Shown here: in pieces, positions 45,581-56,209 of the stretch
How positions within the stretch are numbered: position 1 is the stretch's first letter
Layout: each line of letters opens with the position of its first letter
Assembly (NCBI GenBank): GCA_032433765.1
Contig: JAVIAB010000041.1
Location: 76,158,232-76,222,231 of the forward strand
DNA length: 64,000 nt
Direction: 5' to 3'
Source: Megaustenia siamemsis
Lineage: Eukaryota > Mollusca > Gastropoda > Stylommatophora > Ariophantidae
Notes under the pieces: model-generated
Database searches by the model: none
Seen by the model: the letters and a program-made list of their open reading frames with translations, nothing else
What the model was told of the DNA's origin: nothing
Program-made: the position numbers and the translations under genes

Positions 45581-45859
45581 GGAATTTAAGATCAACTCCA
45601 TTAAATAAGAAAATGTGTTTTTCATTTTAAGAAAATAATTTAAATCTTTTATTGAAATAATGATCGTGAGTTAATGGCAGTATTTCGTAACATTCATTTC
45701 TCTGTCTTCATTAAATAAGAAGTTCTATGCACAGCACATAGCATTGATAGATCCAGAAAAATATATCATACCAATTTCAGAAAGTTGGTTACACATTTCA
45801 TTGCCTCAAAATGTATATGCCCTTTTTGGCTTGTGGTTAATAATCCATTATTATCTTAC

Positions 45860-46880
45860 AACACAGCCCTTCTTGACTTTCCAACCATGGATGACAGAAT
45901 CAAGATCTGGAGAGCATGAGCATACCGGAAGATTAGTACAGATACAGAGCATCCATTGCACCGCTCAACACAGTGAAAGGTGCCAGGCTAAAAAGAGGCA
46001 AATTACGGGTGGGTCGAGCAGAAGATGTCATCAGACATCTTTGTGGGCTTACCAATATCAGCGTTGGCAAGGAGTGGATACCGATACCTACGTCATTCAA
46101 GGGGACTTTCTCGTTTATTGTCACACGCGACAGGAAAAGTAGGGAACAGAACCCGGTCGTGGTTAATGCTGAGGTCAACGGTCTCATCTGCGATAACACC
46201 GATTAGAAAGATGCAGTCATATATACAGACGGATCTGTAAGACGACACCAAAGAAGTGCATGGGCATTTACAGCACGCTCGGCAGGCAGAATAGTCTACG
46301 AAGACAGTGGTGCATACGTCATGACCACGAGTAGCATGACAATGGAGGCGATGGCAGTGACTAAGGCATTCAAATGGTTAGAGTCACAAGACTATACCCA
46401 CGCATATATACTGAGTGATTCGATGAGCATGATAAAAAAGTGTAGGCGGGCTCTGTACGCATGCAATGGGTAGAGTCGTTGCAGAAATCCAAAATACGTA
46501 AGGTCACCTTTGTCCATGCCCCTGGACATGCGGGAGTACGGGGAAATGAAAGAGGGGACAGGTTGGCTAGCTGTGCTGTCGTTGAGGACGGGCAACCAAT
46601 GGATCGGGCGGACATCATCAATGTCCTCCGAGATGTGGGAAGAGCACATGACTTCGACAAACACAGATCCACGTCACTTCTTCGGATGATGGAAATGGGA
46701 GTTAAGATGGGCACAGCCAGAAATGAGAAACTTAGTGGCCGTGTAAGAAGACTTATCAACCAACATAGAACTAGAGTCGTCAGTCGCTGGACACTGAGGG
46801 AATTGCTGAGGAGGGGATCTGAGCACCTATGGACATGTTCGGAGTGCAATGATGATGACCCACAAATAACTCAATAACAG
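45860..46880 (+). mobile_element. I-like LINE, 3' end (RT tail and RNase H), copy 2
   Basis: Starts at the RT tail (LLDFPTMDDRIKIWRA), then KRGKLRVGRAEDVIRHLCG and RNase H with YTDGSVRRH (46229), SSMTMEAMAV (46345), YILSDSMSM (46415) and HAPGHAGVRGNERGDRLAS (46518). It ends WTCSECNDDDPQITQ before TAA. One in-frame TAG at 46204 replaces a GAG found in copy 1, and there is a frameshift near 46440. All four RNase H catalytic acidic positions are visible. Confidence 0.87.
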
Positions 46881-47164
46881 TCCTGTTTTGTGATGACATA
46901 CAATTAACCATTCATAATATCAACACTAAAACAAAAACAAATAGTCTGAGACCAAATATCATAGTCTATGCATGACTCAAATTCTAAAAGATTTAAAAAC
47001 TGACCATTGATAAATATTTACATTAAATCTGGTTTTGACATTCTCAATAGGACAACCTGGCAGTAGTTAATGTCATCCATTTCAATTTTACAGGAAAAAG
47101 TCTGGCTAGTTCGAAAAGAGAAATTATAGAATTTGCAAAAACTAAAGAGGAAAATATCAAAATG

Positions 47165-48050
47165 AATGTATCATAACCATCATCATGTGCCGTACCAGTT
47201 GGCGTAGGCGATCGTGTCCTTCTACAATTTTTCTATCCACAGTGCATTGAATCAATTATGTTGTTGACTGTTGTCCATGTAATGACACCAATATATCAAG
47301 TATCATCCATCTTTGTCGTCTGCGATATCTCTTTCCCTGTAATTTGCCACTTGTAACCAAGTATTCCAACTTTCCTCTTCTTATGATGTGTCCGAGAAAT
47401 AGCGATTGTTTCTTTCTGATGTTTTTTAGAGCTCCCTTTTTGTGTTGTAAGTAAGTAAAATACTCCCGTCACGCCAAGTGGCGTATAGCGAATATGGTGT
47501 TAGTGACCATAAATTTTACAGATCTTCAGCACATGATTTTTGGGGTAATGTGGTCGGTATTACGCCCGTGCCGTGCTTACTTTCTCAGAAAAAAATGCGG
47601 TACCCATTAAAGGCTGGGTGAACTGAAGCCGTCGGTTGGGATCGAACCCTATCCCTTGTCCTTTGTAGTCCAGTTCACTAACCACTGAGCTATCGCGGCT
47701 CCCTCCTTTTTGTGTTGGCCTCTGAGAATTTCCACGTTGGTCTTTTTAGCTGTCCAGAGAACTCTCAAAATTCTTCTGAGAGATTCTATCTCTGTTGCCT
47801 CTAATTGTCTTTATATAGTTGTTTGTCTATTATCGATGATTCACTTCCATCCTTGGGTCAGATTTGGCTCTATACAGCACTGATGAAACATCTTTCTCAC
47901 TTCTATTGACATGCACTTGATGCACAAGATGTTTTTCATTTTCTGAAATGCTATTTTGGCCTGAGCTATTCTGCTCTTTTATTTCTGTGGTGCACCACAA
48001 AAGATATACTACCTTTAATAATGTCAACTTCAATAATGCAGAGTCATTGA
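47165..48050 (-). mobile_element. LINE family B C-terminal fragment, split by a SINE
   Basis: On the minus strand (48050 downward), pieces correspond to SKSISVNRSEKDVSS-like, 'RN.L..LRRILRVLWTAKK', then NIRKKQSLFLGHIIRRGKLE and YLVTSGKLQGKRYRRQR. It ends in ATGATGATGG near 47175. The SINE at 47448-47703 interrupts it. Confidence 0.75.
47448..47703 (-). mobile_element. tRNA-derived SINE S1, copy 6
   Basis: Full head and central domain. It is flanked by a perfect 12-bp target duplication, CTTTTTGTGTTG (47436-47447 and 47706-47717), with two bases (TC) between the head and the right repeat. Nested in LINE family B. Confidence 0.92.
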
Positions 48051-48084
48051 TTCAATCTTTATCATAACCCTCCAGTTAACTTGG

Positions 48085-48197
48085 ATTCCTCTTCTTCTTC
48101 TACCTTTTTAGCTCCCAGTGGAACATAGGTCTTCAACAAACACTTTCCAAGTCGTTCTGTTTTTTGCCATTCTTTTAAGATCAGTCCTGCAAACATT
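48085..48197 (-). mobile_element. RTE/BovB-like LINE extreme 3' end
   Basis: Complement of the 3' end seen at 25790-25895: TTCTACCTTTTTAGCTCCCA, GGTCTTCAAC and CCATTCTTTTAAGATCA. It breaks off at 48197, where the EGF-like pseudogene begins. Confidence 0.7.
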
Positions 48198-48560
48198 TAC
48201 AGACACCTATTGTCTGGACGAGCATTCTTGTCGTTTTGTGCAGTGTGTAGTGGGTGTAGTAAAGGCTGCAATGTCATCATTGGTACTTGTCAATGACAAT
48301 GTAAACATCTTGGCTATACCTGTAATGACACTTGTCCAGATGGTAATTTTGGGCTACAGTGCGAACAGATGTGTTCTGATGGCTGTGACATCATATGTAC
48401 TCTCAAATGTCCGGACAACTGTTTCAACGACACCTGTCAACAGTCGATCGGGAATCTGTACATGCAAGAGAACGTTCTATTGGTCAGACTGCACTCTCAA
48501 ATCTCCGGACAACTGTTTAACGAAACCTGTGATTCCCACGTTCAGAAGAGTCTGCCGACT
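48198..48560 (+). pseudogene. EGF-like (MEGF-type) cysteine-rich fragment, decayed
   Basis: The plus frame reads CAVCSGCSKGCNVIIGTCQ, an in-frame TGA, then CKHLGYTCNDTCPDGNFGLQ, CEQMCSDGCDIICTLKC and PDNCFNDTCQQSIGN. After a shift, another frame continues CTCKRTFYWSDCTLKSPDNC. The cysteine spacing (C..GC....G.C.C..G..G..C...C) is that of laminin/EGF-like repeats in MEGF10/11-like and scavenger-receptor-F proteins. A stop, a frameshift and no splice or gene context make it a pseudogene fragment. It lies antisense in a CUB-gene intron. Confidence 0.6.
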
Positions 48561-48624
48561 ACAACAAGCCCAAGCATATGGACACTTTAATGTGTTTCTG
48601 TGCTAGACATGGTTCATTTTTTGG

Positions 48625-49687
48625 TGTTTTTTAGTGAAGCCATGGCTCATATCTTGCTGTGTTTCTGTCCTAGCCATGGCTCATATCTTAGCTTGTGTGT
48701 GCTGGCCATGGCTCATATCTTGGTGTGTGTCATGTTAGTCATATCTCATATCTCGGTGTGTCCGTGTTAATCATGTCTCATATCTTATGTGTGTCTGTGT
48801 TTAGTCATATCTCATATCTTAGTGTGTACCAGTGTTAGTCTTATGTCATATCTTTGTGTGTGCATGTCTGGGTTAGTGATATCTCATATCTTTGTGTGCA
48901 TGTTTATGTTAGTCATATCTCATATATTTGTGTGTGCATGTCTGTGTTTGTCACATCTCATATCCTTGTGTGTGCATGGCTATGTTAGTCCCATCTCATA
49001 TCTTTGTGTGTGCATATCTATGTTAGTCATATCTCTTATCTTTGTGTGCATGTCTATGTTAGGCATGTGTCATATCTTTGTGTGTGCACGTCAATGTCAG
49101 TTATATCTCATATCTTTATGTGCATGTTTATGTTAGTCATGTGTCATATATCTTGATGTGTGTCAGTGTTAGTCATGCCTCGTATCGCTGTGTGCATGTG
49201 TGCATTAGTCACACCTCATATCTTTGTGTGTGCATGTCTGTGTTAGTCACATCTCACATCTTTGTGTGTGTATGTCTGTGTTAGTCACATCTCATATCTT
49301 TGTGTGTCTGTGTCTGTGTTAGTCACCTCTAGTGACTCGGGCAGATGGTGCTCGCAAACCTGGAAGGGCATACCATCTAAGGGCGGAATCCCCCTACAGA
49401 AAAGATCATCTGCTGCCTTGCAGGAAGATTGGGGACAATCAAAGGCTAGGGAAAGCAAACCCGAATAAAATGCTGACTGAAATCGGATGCACTGGGCCAC
49501 TGGCGCAGAACACAGTGCAACGTATTAACGGGTGTTCAGTCAGAGTGGATCTGACAGACTCTAATTGTGATGTTCTGTCTGTGGGGGCGATCAACACACT
49601 TAGCCTGACAGCTGACTTCATATGAAAGTCTGGAATCCTTACTCTGATTGAGTCCTGAACGCAGAGAGAGAGAGAGAGAGAGAGAGA
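48625..49687 (+). mobile_element. Composite minisatellite element M, copy 2
   Basis: About 700 bp of roughly 38-42-bp repeats (TTAGTCATATCTCATATCTT and GTGTGTGCATGTCTGTG), the same unique block as copy 1 (49325-49655) and a terminal (GA)n. Variant units occur in the same order as in copy 1 (aggcatgtgtc, then cagttatatc, then catatatcttgatg, then catgcctcgtat). This argues that the array and unique block moved together. This copy has more repeat units. Confidence 0.78.
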
Positions 49688-49689
49688 TC

Positions 49690-50620
49690 AGTCCATGTCT
49701 TCCCCATCATCTTCATCTCTGCTTCTATCTGTCTTCTCCAAGAATTCCTTGGTCTTCCTCTTTGTCTTTTCCCCTGGGAAATCCAAAAAAGAACCAGTTG
49801 TATAATACTCTCAGTTGGCTTCCGTAGTGTGTGTCATATCCAGCGCCATCGTCTTCGCTGTATCTCTTTATCCACTGGTATTTGACTGGTACATTTCCAT
49901 AATTCTATGTTAGTGATTTTGTCCTGCCATTTCCATCCTTTTATCCTGCGCATGTATCCATTAATGAAATCCTGTATCTTCGTGATTATCAATTTTGTTG
50001 TTCTCCATGTTTCACAGCCATATAATAGGACCGCCTTAACATTTGAGTTGAAAATTGTTATTTTAGTATTTAACCTAATTTCTTTGGATTTCCATGTTTC
50101 CCAGTGCAATGAAAGCTCCTCTTGCTTTTGATAACCTTATTTTGGTATCATTTTCTGTTCCTCCCTCTTTATCTATATTACTGCCCAGATATATGTAAGC
50201 GTGTACATCTAATAGAGGTAATTCTCCTAGTTTTATTTGGTTATTGTCAACTGTATTAATTCTCATAATGTTGGTCTTATCTCTATTAATCTTCAGTCCT
50301 AGCTGTTGTTATCTCTCATCAAGTATGCTCATTTTATCCTGCATCTGTTGATGGCTGTGTGATAGGAGAGCTATGTCATCAGCAAAGTTTAAATCATCAA
50401 GTTGTTTGGTCAGTGACCACTGGATCCCAATTTTGTTGTTTTCAGTTATTTTCATAATCCAATCTATGGCCAGTAGAAAGAGAAATGGAGACAGAAGGCA
50501 TCCCTGCCTTACTCCTGTTTTTATTTCAAATGCTTCTGTAAGCTGTCCTTCATGCACCACACTACATTTTGTTCCTTCATACATTGTTTTTATCAGGTTA
50601 ATAAACGTGGATTAGTTGTA
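49690..50620 (-). mobile_element. RTE/BovB-like LINE: RT motifs B/C and C-terminal domain
   Basis: From 50620 downward on the minus strand: MYEGTKCSVVHEGQLTEAF, KTGVRQGCLLSPFLFLLAID, LDDLNFADDIALLSHSHQQM (motif C is FADD), INRDKTNIMRINT, YIYLGSNIDKEGG, VLLYGCETWRTTK and EIQRRRWRWIGHTLRK. Long open pieces with a few frameshifts. It abuts the (GA)n end of element M. Confidence 0.88.
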
Positions 50621-50747
50621 TTATTTTACTATTAAATGCTTGTTTGTGCTGTTTATGTAAACCTGCAGAACATTGGAAATGGTAAATACATTGCCGTAAT
50701 GAAATATAAAACAAAGTATAAGAACAATAACATGTAACTACTACTAC

Positions 50748-50881
50748 CATCATAAAAAACTACATAGTCATCTGTATCACCACAAGAATCTGAGAAAATT
50801 CCAGTGAAGAAATCCAATGACTTCACTACAACCACATTTGAGGTTAAATTCGTTGAGATACGCCACAGGCAAACCAAAAAA
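50748..50881 (-). CDS. CUB domain 2, middle exon
   Basis: A 134-nt exon, phase 2 to 1 (acceptor TTTGCAG|TTTTTT, donor GATG|GTAGTA). It reads FLVCLWRISTNLTSNVVVV, then SLDFFTGIFSDSCGD and TDDYVVFYDG. It has the second cysteine with 'C.W.I', the third cysteine and the acidic D-D-Y-V...Y-D-G loop. NLT is a sequon. Two residues longer than the other middle exons, in the loop before the third cysteine. Confidence 0.93.
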
Positions 50882-50984
50882 CTGCAAAGAAACAGAATAT
50901 AGGTACTTAATTACCAAGTAAGACATTGTATAGTACAGTTGTTAAAAACACATTTTGATGTTTTATTACTAAATAATAAAGACA

Positions 50985-51971
50985 AAAAAGCTGCAGGAAA
51001 CGGATGAATTGCAAACAAAACGGGAAGAATGCTAACAGGCAACAAACATATAATAGATAGATGGCAGGAATATACAACAGAATTATTTCATGACGAAAGG
51101 GACACAACGCTATTCATTATATGTACATACAACTATAAAATCTTGAAATCTGCAATAGAAATATCTATAAAAACAATGAAAAAGGGAAAGGCAGCTAGGC
51201 CTGACAATATACAGATAGAGATGATACAGGTTCTAGAAGATTTGGCATCGAAGTGATCACAGACATATGCAATGACATATACCATACAAGATACATCCAA
51301 ACGAACTAAAACATCAACTTTCATTGCGTCGCCTAAAAAGAATGGTGCAGTTGAATGCAGTGACTTCAGAACAATAAGCTTAATGAACCATGTTACACAA
51401 ATTTTACTAAAAGTTATACAGTGAAGGATTCAGAATAAAATCAATACTGAATTAGATGAGCAACAATTAAATTCAGGAAAAACAGTGGCACAAAAGAACC
51501 CATATATAGCAAGAGAACATTGATTGAAAAGTACATAGAAGTAAACAAACCAATATATGCCTGTTTCATAGACTACACCAAAGCATTCGATAGAATACAC
51601 CATAATCAACTTATAGACTGCCTAAATGATATAAATCTAGACGACACAGACATACGACTAATATGTAATTTGTACTGGGAGCAAACAGCAATAATAAAAT
51701 ATAACAAGGAGAACTCTACACCCATGGACATAAAAATAGGAGTAAGACAAGGATGCATCCTATCACCAAGCTTGTTCAATCTATACACTGAGCAAATCTT
51801 TAAAAAACATCTCAGAGATACCAGACCAAAACATTAATGGAAAGATAATCAATAACCTAAGATATAATGATGATACAGTTCTACTAGCAGAAAATCCTAA
51901 AGACCTACAACAATTGCTTAATGGGATAAACATAACAAGCAAAAAATAAATATGGACTAGATATGAATATT
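50985..51971 (+). mobile_element. RTE-like LINE family A, copy 3: RT part (left half of a split element)
   Basis: The plus strand reads ELFHDERDTT, KKGKAARPDNIQIEM, KNGAVECSDFRTISLMN, ACFIDYTKAFDRIHHNQL (motif A), IGVRQGCILSPSLFN (motif B) and a broken YNDDTVL. It stops at GGACTAGATATGAATATT, where the full-length copy 1 is inserted. It resumes at 55338. Stops throughout. Confidence 0.88.
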
Positions 51972-51979
51972 CATCATCA

Positions 51980-52639
51980 TCATTGAGTGCCGTCTCCGCA
52001 ACGAAGGTTGGCTACCATGGAGCGCCATTTTGCTCTATCTCTTGCTTTGATGGTGCAGGTTGTCATCGGTTGGTTTGTCCATCTTTTGATGTTACTCGTC
52101 CATGTTAATCTTGGTCTGCCTCTGCCTCTTTTACCTTGTATTTTCCCCTCCAGGATCACTTTCAGTAGGCTGTTGTGTCTTTTAACATGGCCTAAGAATC
52201 GCATTTGTCTTGTTCTAATTGTGTTCAGAAGTTCTCTTTTCATTTTTAGTTGTTTTAAGACTTTGCCGTTTGTTTTCTTTTCCTTCCATCCAATTCTACC
52301 TATTCTTCTATATATCCACATTTCAAAGGCTTCAATTCTCTGTTCTGTTTTCTTGTCTAATGTCCATGTTTCAGCACCATATAGGAATATTGAGAAGATG
52401 TAACATTTTGCTATTCTTAGTTTTAGCTCTGGTGTTATTTGTTTTGATGTTAGTATGTCCTTCATGACATTAAAATTACTTTTTGCCATTCCTATTCTTT
52501 TGTTTATTTCAGTTGTACATTTTCCATCACTGGTTATAGTATGTCCAAGGTAGTTATAGTTCTGAACTGTCTCAAGGTCTATTCCTTCAATTTTGATATT
52601 CACTTGTGGGTTTTGAGTATTTTCTTTGTTTATGATCAT
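51980..52639 (-). CDS. LINE copy 1: C-terminal (post-RT) region
   Basis: 219 open codons. Motifs are YNYLGHTITSDGKCTTEINK, AETWTLDKKTEQRIEAFEMW, YRRIGRIGWKEK, MRFLGHVKRHN and GKRGRGRPRLTWTSNIKRW. The conserved YLG and GRPR..W blocks characterise this LINE group. The ORF is shifted by one base from the RT frame near 52660; with one base restored the two would be continuous. It is therefore a broken piece of one polyprotein, not a separate gene. Confidence 0.85.
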   Translation of the reverse strand: MIINKENTQNPQVNIKIEGIDLETVQNYNYLGHTITSDGKCTTEINKRIGMAKSNFNVMKDILTSKQITPELKLRIAKCYIFSIFLYGAETWTLDKKTEQRIEAFEMWIYRRIGRIGWKEKKTNGKVLKQLKMKRELLNTIRTRQMRFLGHVKRHNSLLKVILEGKIQGKRGRGRPRLTWTSNIKRWTNQPMTTCTIKARDRAKWRSMVANLRCGDGTQ

Positions 52640-54213
52640 AGTTTTAGTCTTTTTGATATTATATCTAGTCCATATTTTTTGCTTGTCGTGTTTATTTCAT
52701 TAAGTAATTGTTGTAGGTCTTTAGGATTTTCTGCTAGTAGTACGGTATCGTCAGCATATCTTAGGTTATTGATTATCTTTCCATTAATTTGTAGGCCTGG
52801 CATCTCTATGATGTTTTTAAAGATTTGCTCAGTGTATAGATTGAACAAGCTTGGTGATAGGATGCATCCTTGTCTTACTCCTCTTTTTATATCAATGGGT
52901 GTAGAGAATTCTTTGTTATATTTTATTATTGCTGTTTGCTCCCAGTATAGATTGCATATTAGTCGTATATCCATGTCATCTAGATGTATCTCTTTTAGGC
53001 ATTCTATAAGTTGTTTGTGGTGTACTCTATCAAAAGCTTTGGTGTAGTCTATGAAGCAGGCATATATTGGTTTGTTTACTTCTGTGTATTTTTCGATTAA
53101 TGTTCTCATGCAGAATATGGCTTCTTTTGTCCCGCTATTTTTCCTAAATCCAAATTGCTGCTCATCTAATTCAGTATTGATTTTATTCTGAATCCTTCCT
53201 TGTATAACTTTTAGCAAGATTTTTGTAACATGGCTCATTAGGCTTATTGTTCTAAAGTCACTGCATTCAACTGCACCATTCTTTATAGGCAATGCAATGA
53301 AAGTTGATGTTTTTAGTTCATTTGGTATGTATCCTGTGTGGTATATGTCGTTGCATATGTCTGTAATCACTTCAATGCCAAAATCTTCAAGTGCCTGTAT
53401 CATCTCTATCTGTATGCTTTCAGGTCCTGCTGCTTTTCCCCTTTTCATTGTTTTTATAGCTTTTTCCACCTCAGATTTTAAGATTTTATAGCCTGATGTA
53501 CATTTTATAACTGGTTTCTTGTCCCTTTGATCATGAAATAGTTCTGTTATATATTCCTGCCATCTATCTATGATATCCTTATTGTCTGTTAGCATTTTTC
53601 CTTTTTTGTCTGCAATGCATCCACCTTCTGTGGCTTTTTTATTTTTATTAGTCATTCTCTTTATTTCTGTGTGCATTCCTCTTAGGTCTTGTTTGCTTTC
53701 CATAGTTTCTATTTCTCTACATTTTTGGCTGAGCCAGTCTTCTTTTGCCTTTTTGCACATTTTGCGTATCTCATTATCTATTTTATTGTATTGGGCAGTG
53801 TTCTTCGCTTGTCTCCTTTCTTCCATTTTTTCTAAGATGGTGTTAGTTATCCATTTTTGTTTTTTGTTCTTTTCTCTTTTGGGTAAGGTGTCGCAGGCTT
53901 TTTGTATGCTTTTCTTTATGCATTGCCATTTGGTTGTTACTTTTTCATCAGGATTTTCTCTTCTGTATTGTTCAATTCCTTCCTCTAGCAGCTTCTGGTA
54001 TGTGTTCTTTACTTGTATTGTATAGGTATCTTTAATATCTTTTTGATTTAAAGCTGTTATGTCGAGTGGGTTTATTGATGAATTAGATTTTTGCTTGTTT
54101 CTCTTTAGTTTGATTTTCATTTTAATCATTACAGGATTGTGATCAGAATTAATATCTGCTCCTGGGTAGGTTTTGGCTTTCTTTACGCTGTTACGGAACC
54201 TTTCTTTTATCAT
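52636..54213 (-). CDS. LINE copy 1: reverse transcriptase (end of endonuclease plus RT domain)
   Basis: 525 open codons. The N-terminus carries the end of the endonuclease (NSDHNPVMIKMKIKLKR, with the catalytic SDH). The RT domain follows: KAAGPESIQIEMI, AVECSDFRTISLMSHVTKIL, ACFIDYTKAFDRVHHKQL (motif A), IKRGVRQGCILSPSLFN (motif B) and LRYADDTVLLAE (motif C, YADD). Catalytic aspartates are intact. The reaction is target-primed reverse transcription of LINE (and probably SINE) RNA. Frameshifts at both ends separate it from the endonuclease and the tail. Confidence 0.93.
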   Translation of the reverse strand: MIKERFRNSVKKAKTYPGADINSDHNPVMIKMKIKLKRNKQKSNSSINPLDITALNQKDIKDTYTIQVKNTYQKLLEEGIEQYRRENPDEKVTTKWQCIKKSIQKACDTLPKREKNKKQKWITNTILEKMEERRQAKNTAQYNKIDNEIRKMCKKAKEDWLSQKCREIETMESKQDLRGMHTEIKRMTNKNKKATEGGCIADKKGKMLTDNKDIIDRWQEYITELFHDQRDKKPVIKCTSGYKILKSEVEKAIKTMKRGKAAGPESIQIEMIQALEDFGIEVITDICNDIYHTGYIPNELKTSTFIALPIKNGAVECSDFRTISLMSHVTKILLKVIQGRIQNKINTELDEQQFGFRKNSGTKEAIFCMRTLIEKYTEVNKPIYACFIDYTKAFDRVHHKQLIECLKEIHLDDMDIRLICNLYWEQTAIIKYNKEFSTPIDIKRGVRQGCILSPSLFNLYTEQIFKNIIEMPGLQINGKIINNLRYADDTVLLAENPKDLQQLLNEINTTSKKYGLDIISKRLKL

Positions 54214-54305
54214 TATGTAATCTATTTGATTCCTCTTCCTATCTCCAGGGCTTTTCCATGTGTATAGTTTCCTTTTCTCTTGCTCAAAGTAGGTGTTACA
54301 TATTA

Positions 54306-55040
54306 TCAGCCTGTTTTCTCACAGAATTGTATTAATCTTTCTCCTCTGTCATTTCTTTTTCCTAAACCATGATTTCCTATAATTGTCTTATATCTACCTT
54401 TTCCTACTTTAGCGTTCATGTCACCCATTACAATCAAGATGTCTGAAGATTTCACTTGCTTCATAACTTTATTTAGGTCTTCATAGTATGCCTCTATTTG
54501 TTCATCTGTGTAGTCTTGAGTAGGTGCATATGTCTGTATTATTGCTATGTCGAATGGTTTTGCTTTCAACTTGAGTAGTATAATCCTATCACTGTATGTC
54601 CAGTGGGTACTTATATATTTTTGTAGCTCTCTTTTTATCAGTATTCCTACCCCTCTTTGATGTTCTGTTGTGTTTCCTGAGTATATAAATGTATATTTTT
54701 CGTCTTCAATGTACCCACATTCCTTCCATCTAGTCTCTGATATGCCTAAAATATCTATATTTATTCGTTCTGCTTCTTGAATTAGATTTTCCAATTTCCC
54801 TTGTTGATATAGAGTCCTAACATTCCAAGTACTTATTTTAAGATCTTTCCTCCGACATAAGTTCGAATTTCTCCGACTCTCCATGGCTTCCTCTGGATTG
54901 GTACGTGATGAGGCTCCAATCTCTTTCACGGTGGTCAGCCATGTTCGTCTTTCGTGTTCTGAAAATGCCTCTTGTGTACCACACACTTTGCTGTTTTCGC
55001 TTTCTGGGCCGTTGATCATTCTTGATTCCTCCGCCTCCAT
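54306..55040 (-). CDS. LINE copy 1: apurinic-type (EEP) endonuclease
   Basis: 244 open codons. Signature blocks are KISTWNVRTLYQQGKLENLI, DILGISETRWKECGYI (metal-binding Glu), GVGILIKRELQ, IIQTYAPTQDYTD and ILIVMGDMNAKVGKGRY. It resembles the 'craniofacial development protein 2' endonuclease annotated in many animals, which is LINE-derived. A one-base loss near 54316 shifts the frame before the final SDHNPV block. The N-terminal 60 residues (KVCGTQEAFSEHERRTW) have no recognised domain. Confidence 0.9.
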   Translation of the reverse strand: MEAEESRMINGPESENSKVCGTQEAFSEHERRTWLTTVKEIGASSRTNPEEAMESRRNSNLCRRKDLKISTWNVRTLYQQGKLENLIQEAERINIDILGISETRWKECGYIEDEKYTFIYSGNTTEHQRGVGILIKRELQKYISTHWTYSDRIILLKLKAKPFDIAIIQTYAPTQDYTDEQIEAYYEDLNKVMKQVKSSDILIVMGDMNAKVGKGRYKTIIGNHGLGKRNDRGERLIQFCEKTG

Positions 55041-55337
55041 CCACCGTCACAGACTTTTCACATAAGGGTTGAACATACCCGTTTTTCCGTTGACATTTTT
55101 GTCAAACCATGTGCTTGCCTATCGAACCGCGAACACACAACACAAAGAAGAATAAATCATATTCCACTTAAATATCGGCAATCACAGTCCATCCCCACGT
55201 TAGAAGTAAAACATACACCAAACGGGAGAATAGCAACACATAATTTCACAACTAGACTGTCGCGTAAATCATTTAAATATATCAGCAAGAGCCGAATTAT
55301 AAAAATCGACTACACGAAGCCGCCATGACACCGGAAG

Positions 55338-55978
55338 ATGAATATTAAAAATACTAAAACTATGATCATAATCAAAGAAAATTCTCAAGACCTACAATTA
55401 AATATCACAGTGGAGGAAATACATCTGGAGACAGTCCAGAGCTACAACTACCTGGGACATACTACAATCAATGATGGAAAATGTAAAATTGAAATAAACA
55501 AAAGAATAGGTATGGCAAAAAGTAATTTTAATGAATGGAAATTTATAATAACAACAAAACAAATATCAGCAGGGCTGAAACTAAGAATGGCAAAATGTTA
55601 CATCTTCTCAATATTCCTGTATTGTATAGTGCAGAAACATGGACATTAGACAAGAAAACAGAACATAAAATTGAAGCCTGTGAAATGTGGATTTATAGAA
55701 GAATATGTAGAATTGGATGGAATGAAAAGGAAACAAACGATGAAGTTTTAAAACAACTGAAAATAAAAAGAGAACTACTAAATACAATTAAGACAAGACA
55801 AATGAAATTTTTGGGGCATGTTAAAAGACGCAACAGCAAAGACTAACATGGACGAGTAACCTCAAACGATGGACAAGTCAATCTATGACAGCCTGCACCA
55901 TCAAAGCAAGAAACAGAGTAGAATGGCGATCCATGGTAGCCAACCTTCTTTGCGGAGAGGGCCCTCAATGATGATGAT
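55338..55978 (+). mobile_element. RTE-like LINE family A, copy 3 continued (right half)
   Basis: Resumes after the nested insertion with YNYLGHTTINDGKCKIEINK, RIGMAKSNFN, AETWTLDKKTEHKIEACEMW and MKFLGHVKRRN. It ends in GATGATGATGG. Together with 50985-51971 this is one older copy interrupted by copy 1. A deletion removes part of the GRPR tail. Confidence 0.9.
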
Positions 55979-56209
55979 GGTTACTAAATATCACATTGAA
56001 AACATGAACTAAAAATAATATAATGTGTCCGTTATCATTGTAAATGAAGAATTCTTATCTCACATTATACAGTTCGTATGAGCTGTGTTTTATTGTTATA
56101 ATCAGATTCCATGGTAGAAATTCTAAATATATGGATCAGGAACTTCCGCTTGTACTTGTTGGTATTCCTTATATTTAAAACAGTAATCACAATAATGTGT
56201 TGCTCTTAC

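Larger units (their letters stand above)
51972..55337 (-). mobile_element. Full-length RTE-like LINE family A, copy 1 (3366 bp)
   Basis: Runs from a 5' end CTTCCGGTGTCATGGCGGCT at 55337 through a roughly 300-bp 5' UTR, endonuclease, RT and C-terminal domain to an (ATG)n 3' end at 51972. It is flanked by an exact 9-bp target duplication, ATGAATATT (51963-51971 and 55338-55346). It has only two single-base frameshifts, so it is young compared with its neighbours. It sits inside copy 3/4 of the same family, with opposite orientation. Confidence 0.93.

Noticed and set aside
42139..49625. Conserved small ORF (TEIG.TGPLAQNTV... reading) in both copies of element M
   Set aside because: Nearly all differences between the copies change amino acids and an indel shifts the frame upstream, so selection on a protein is not indicated.
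54306..55040. Host gene for a craniofacial development protein 2-like protein
   Set aside because: This name is widely applied to LINE endonucleases. Here the ORF lies within a complete LINE with target duplications.
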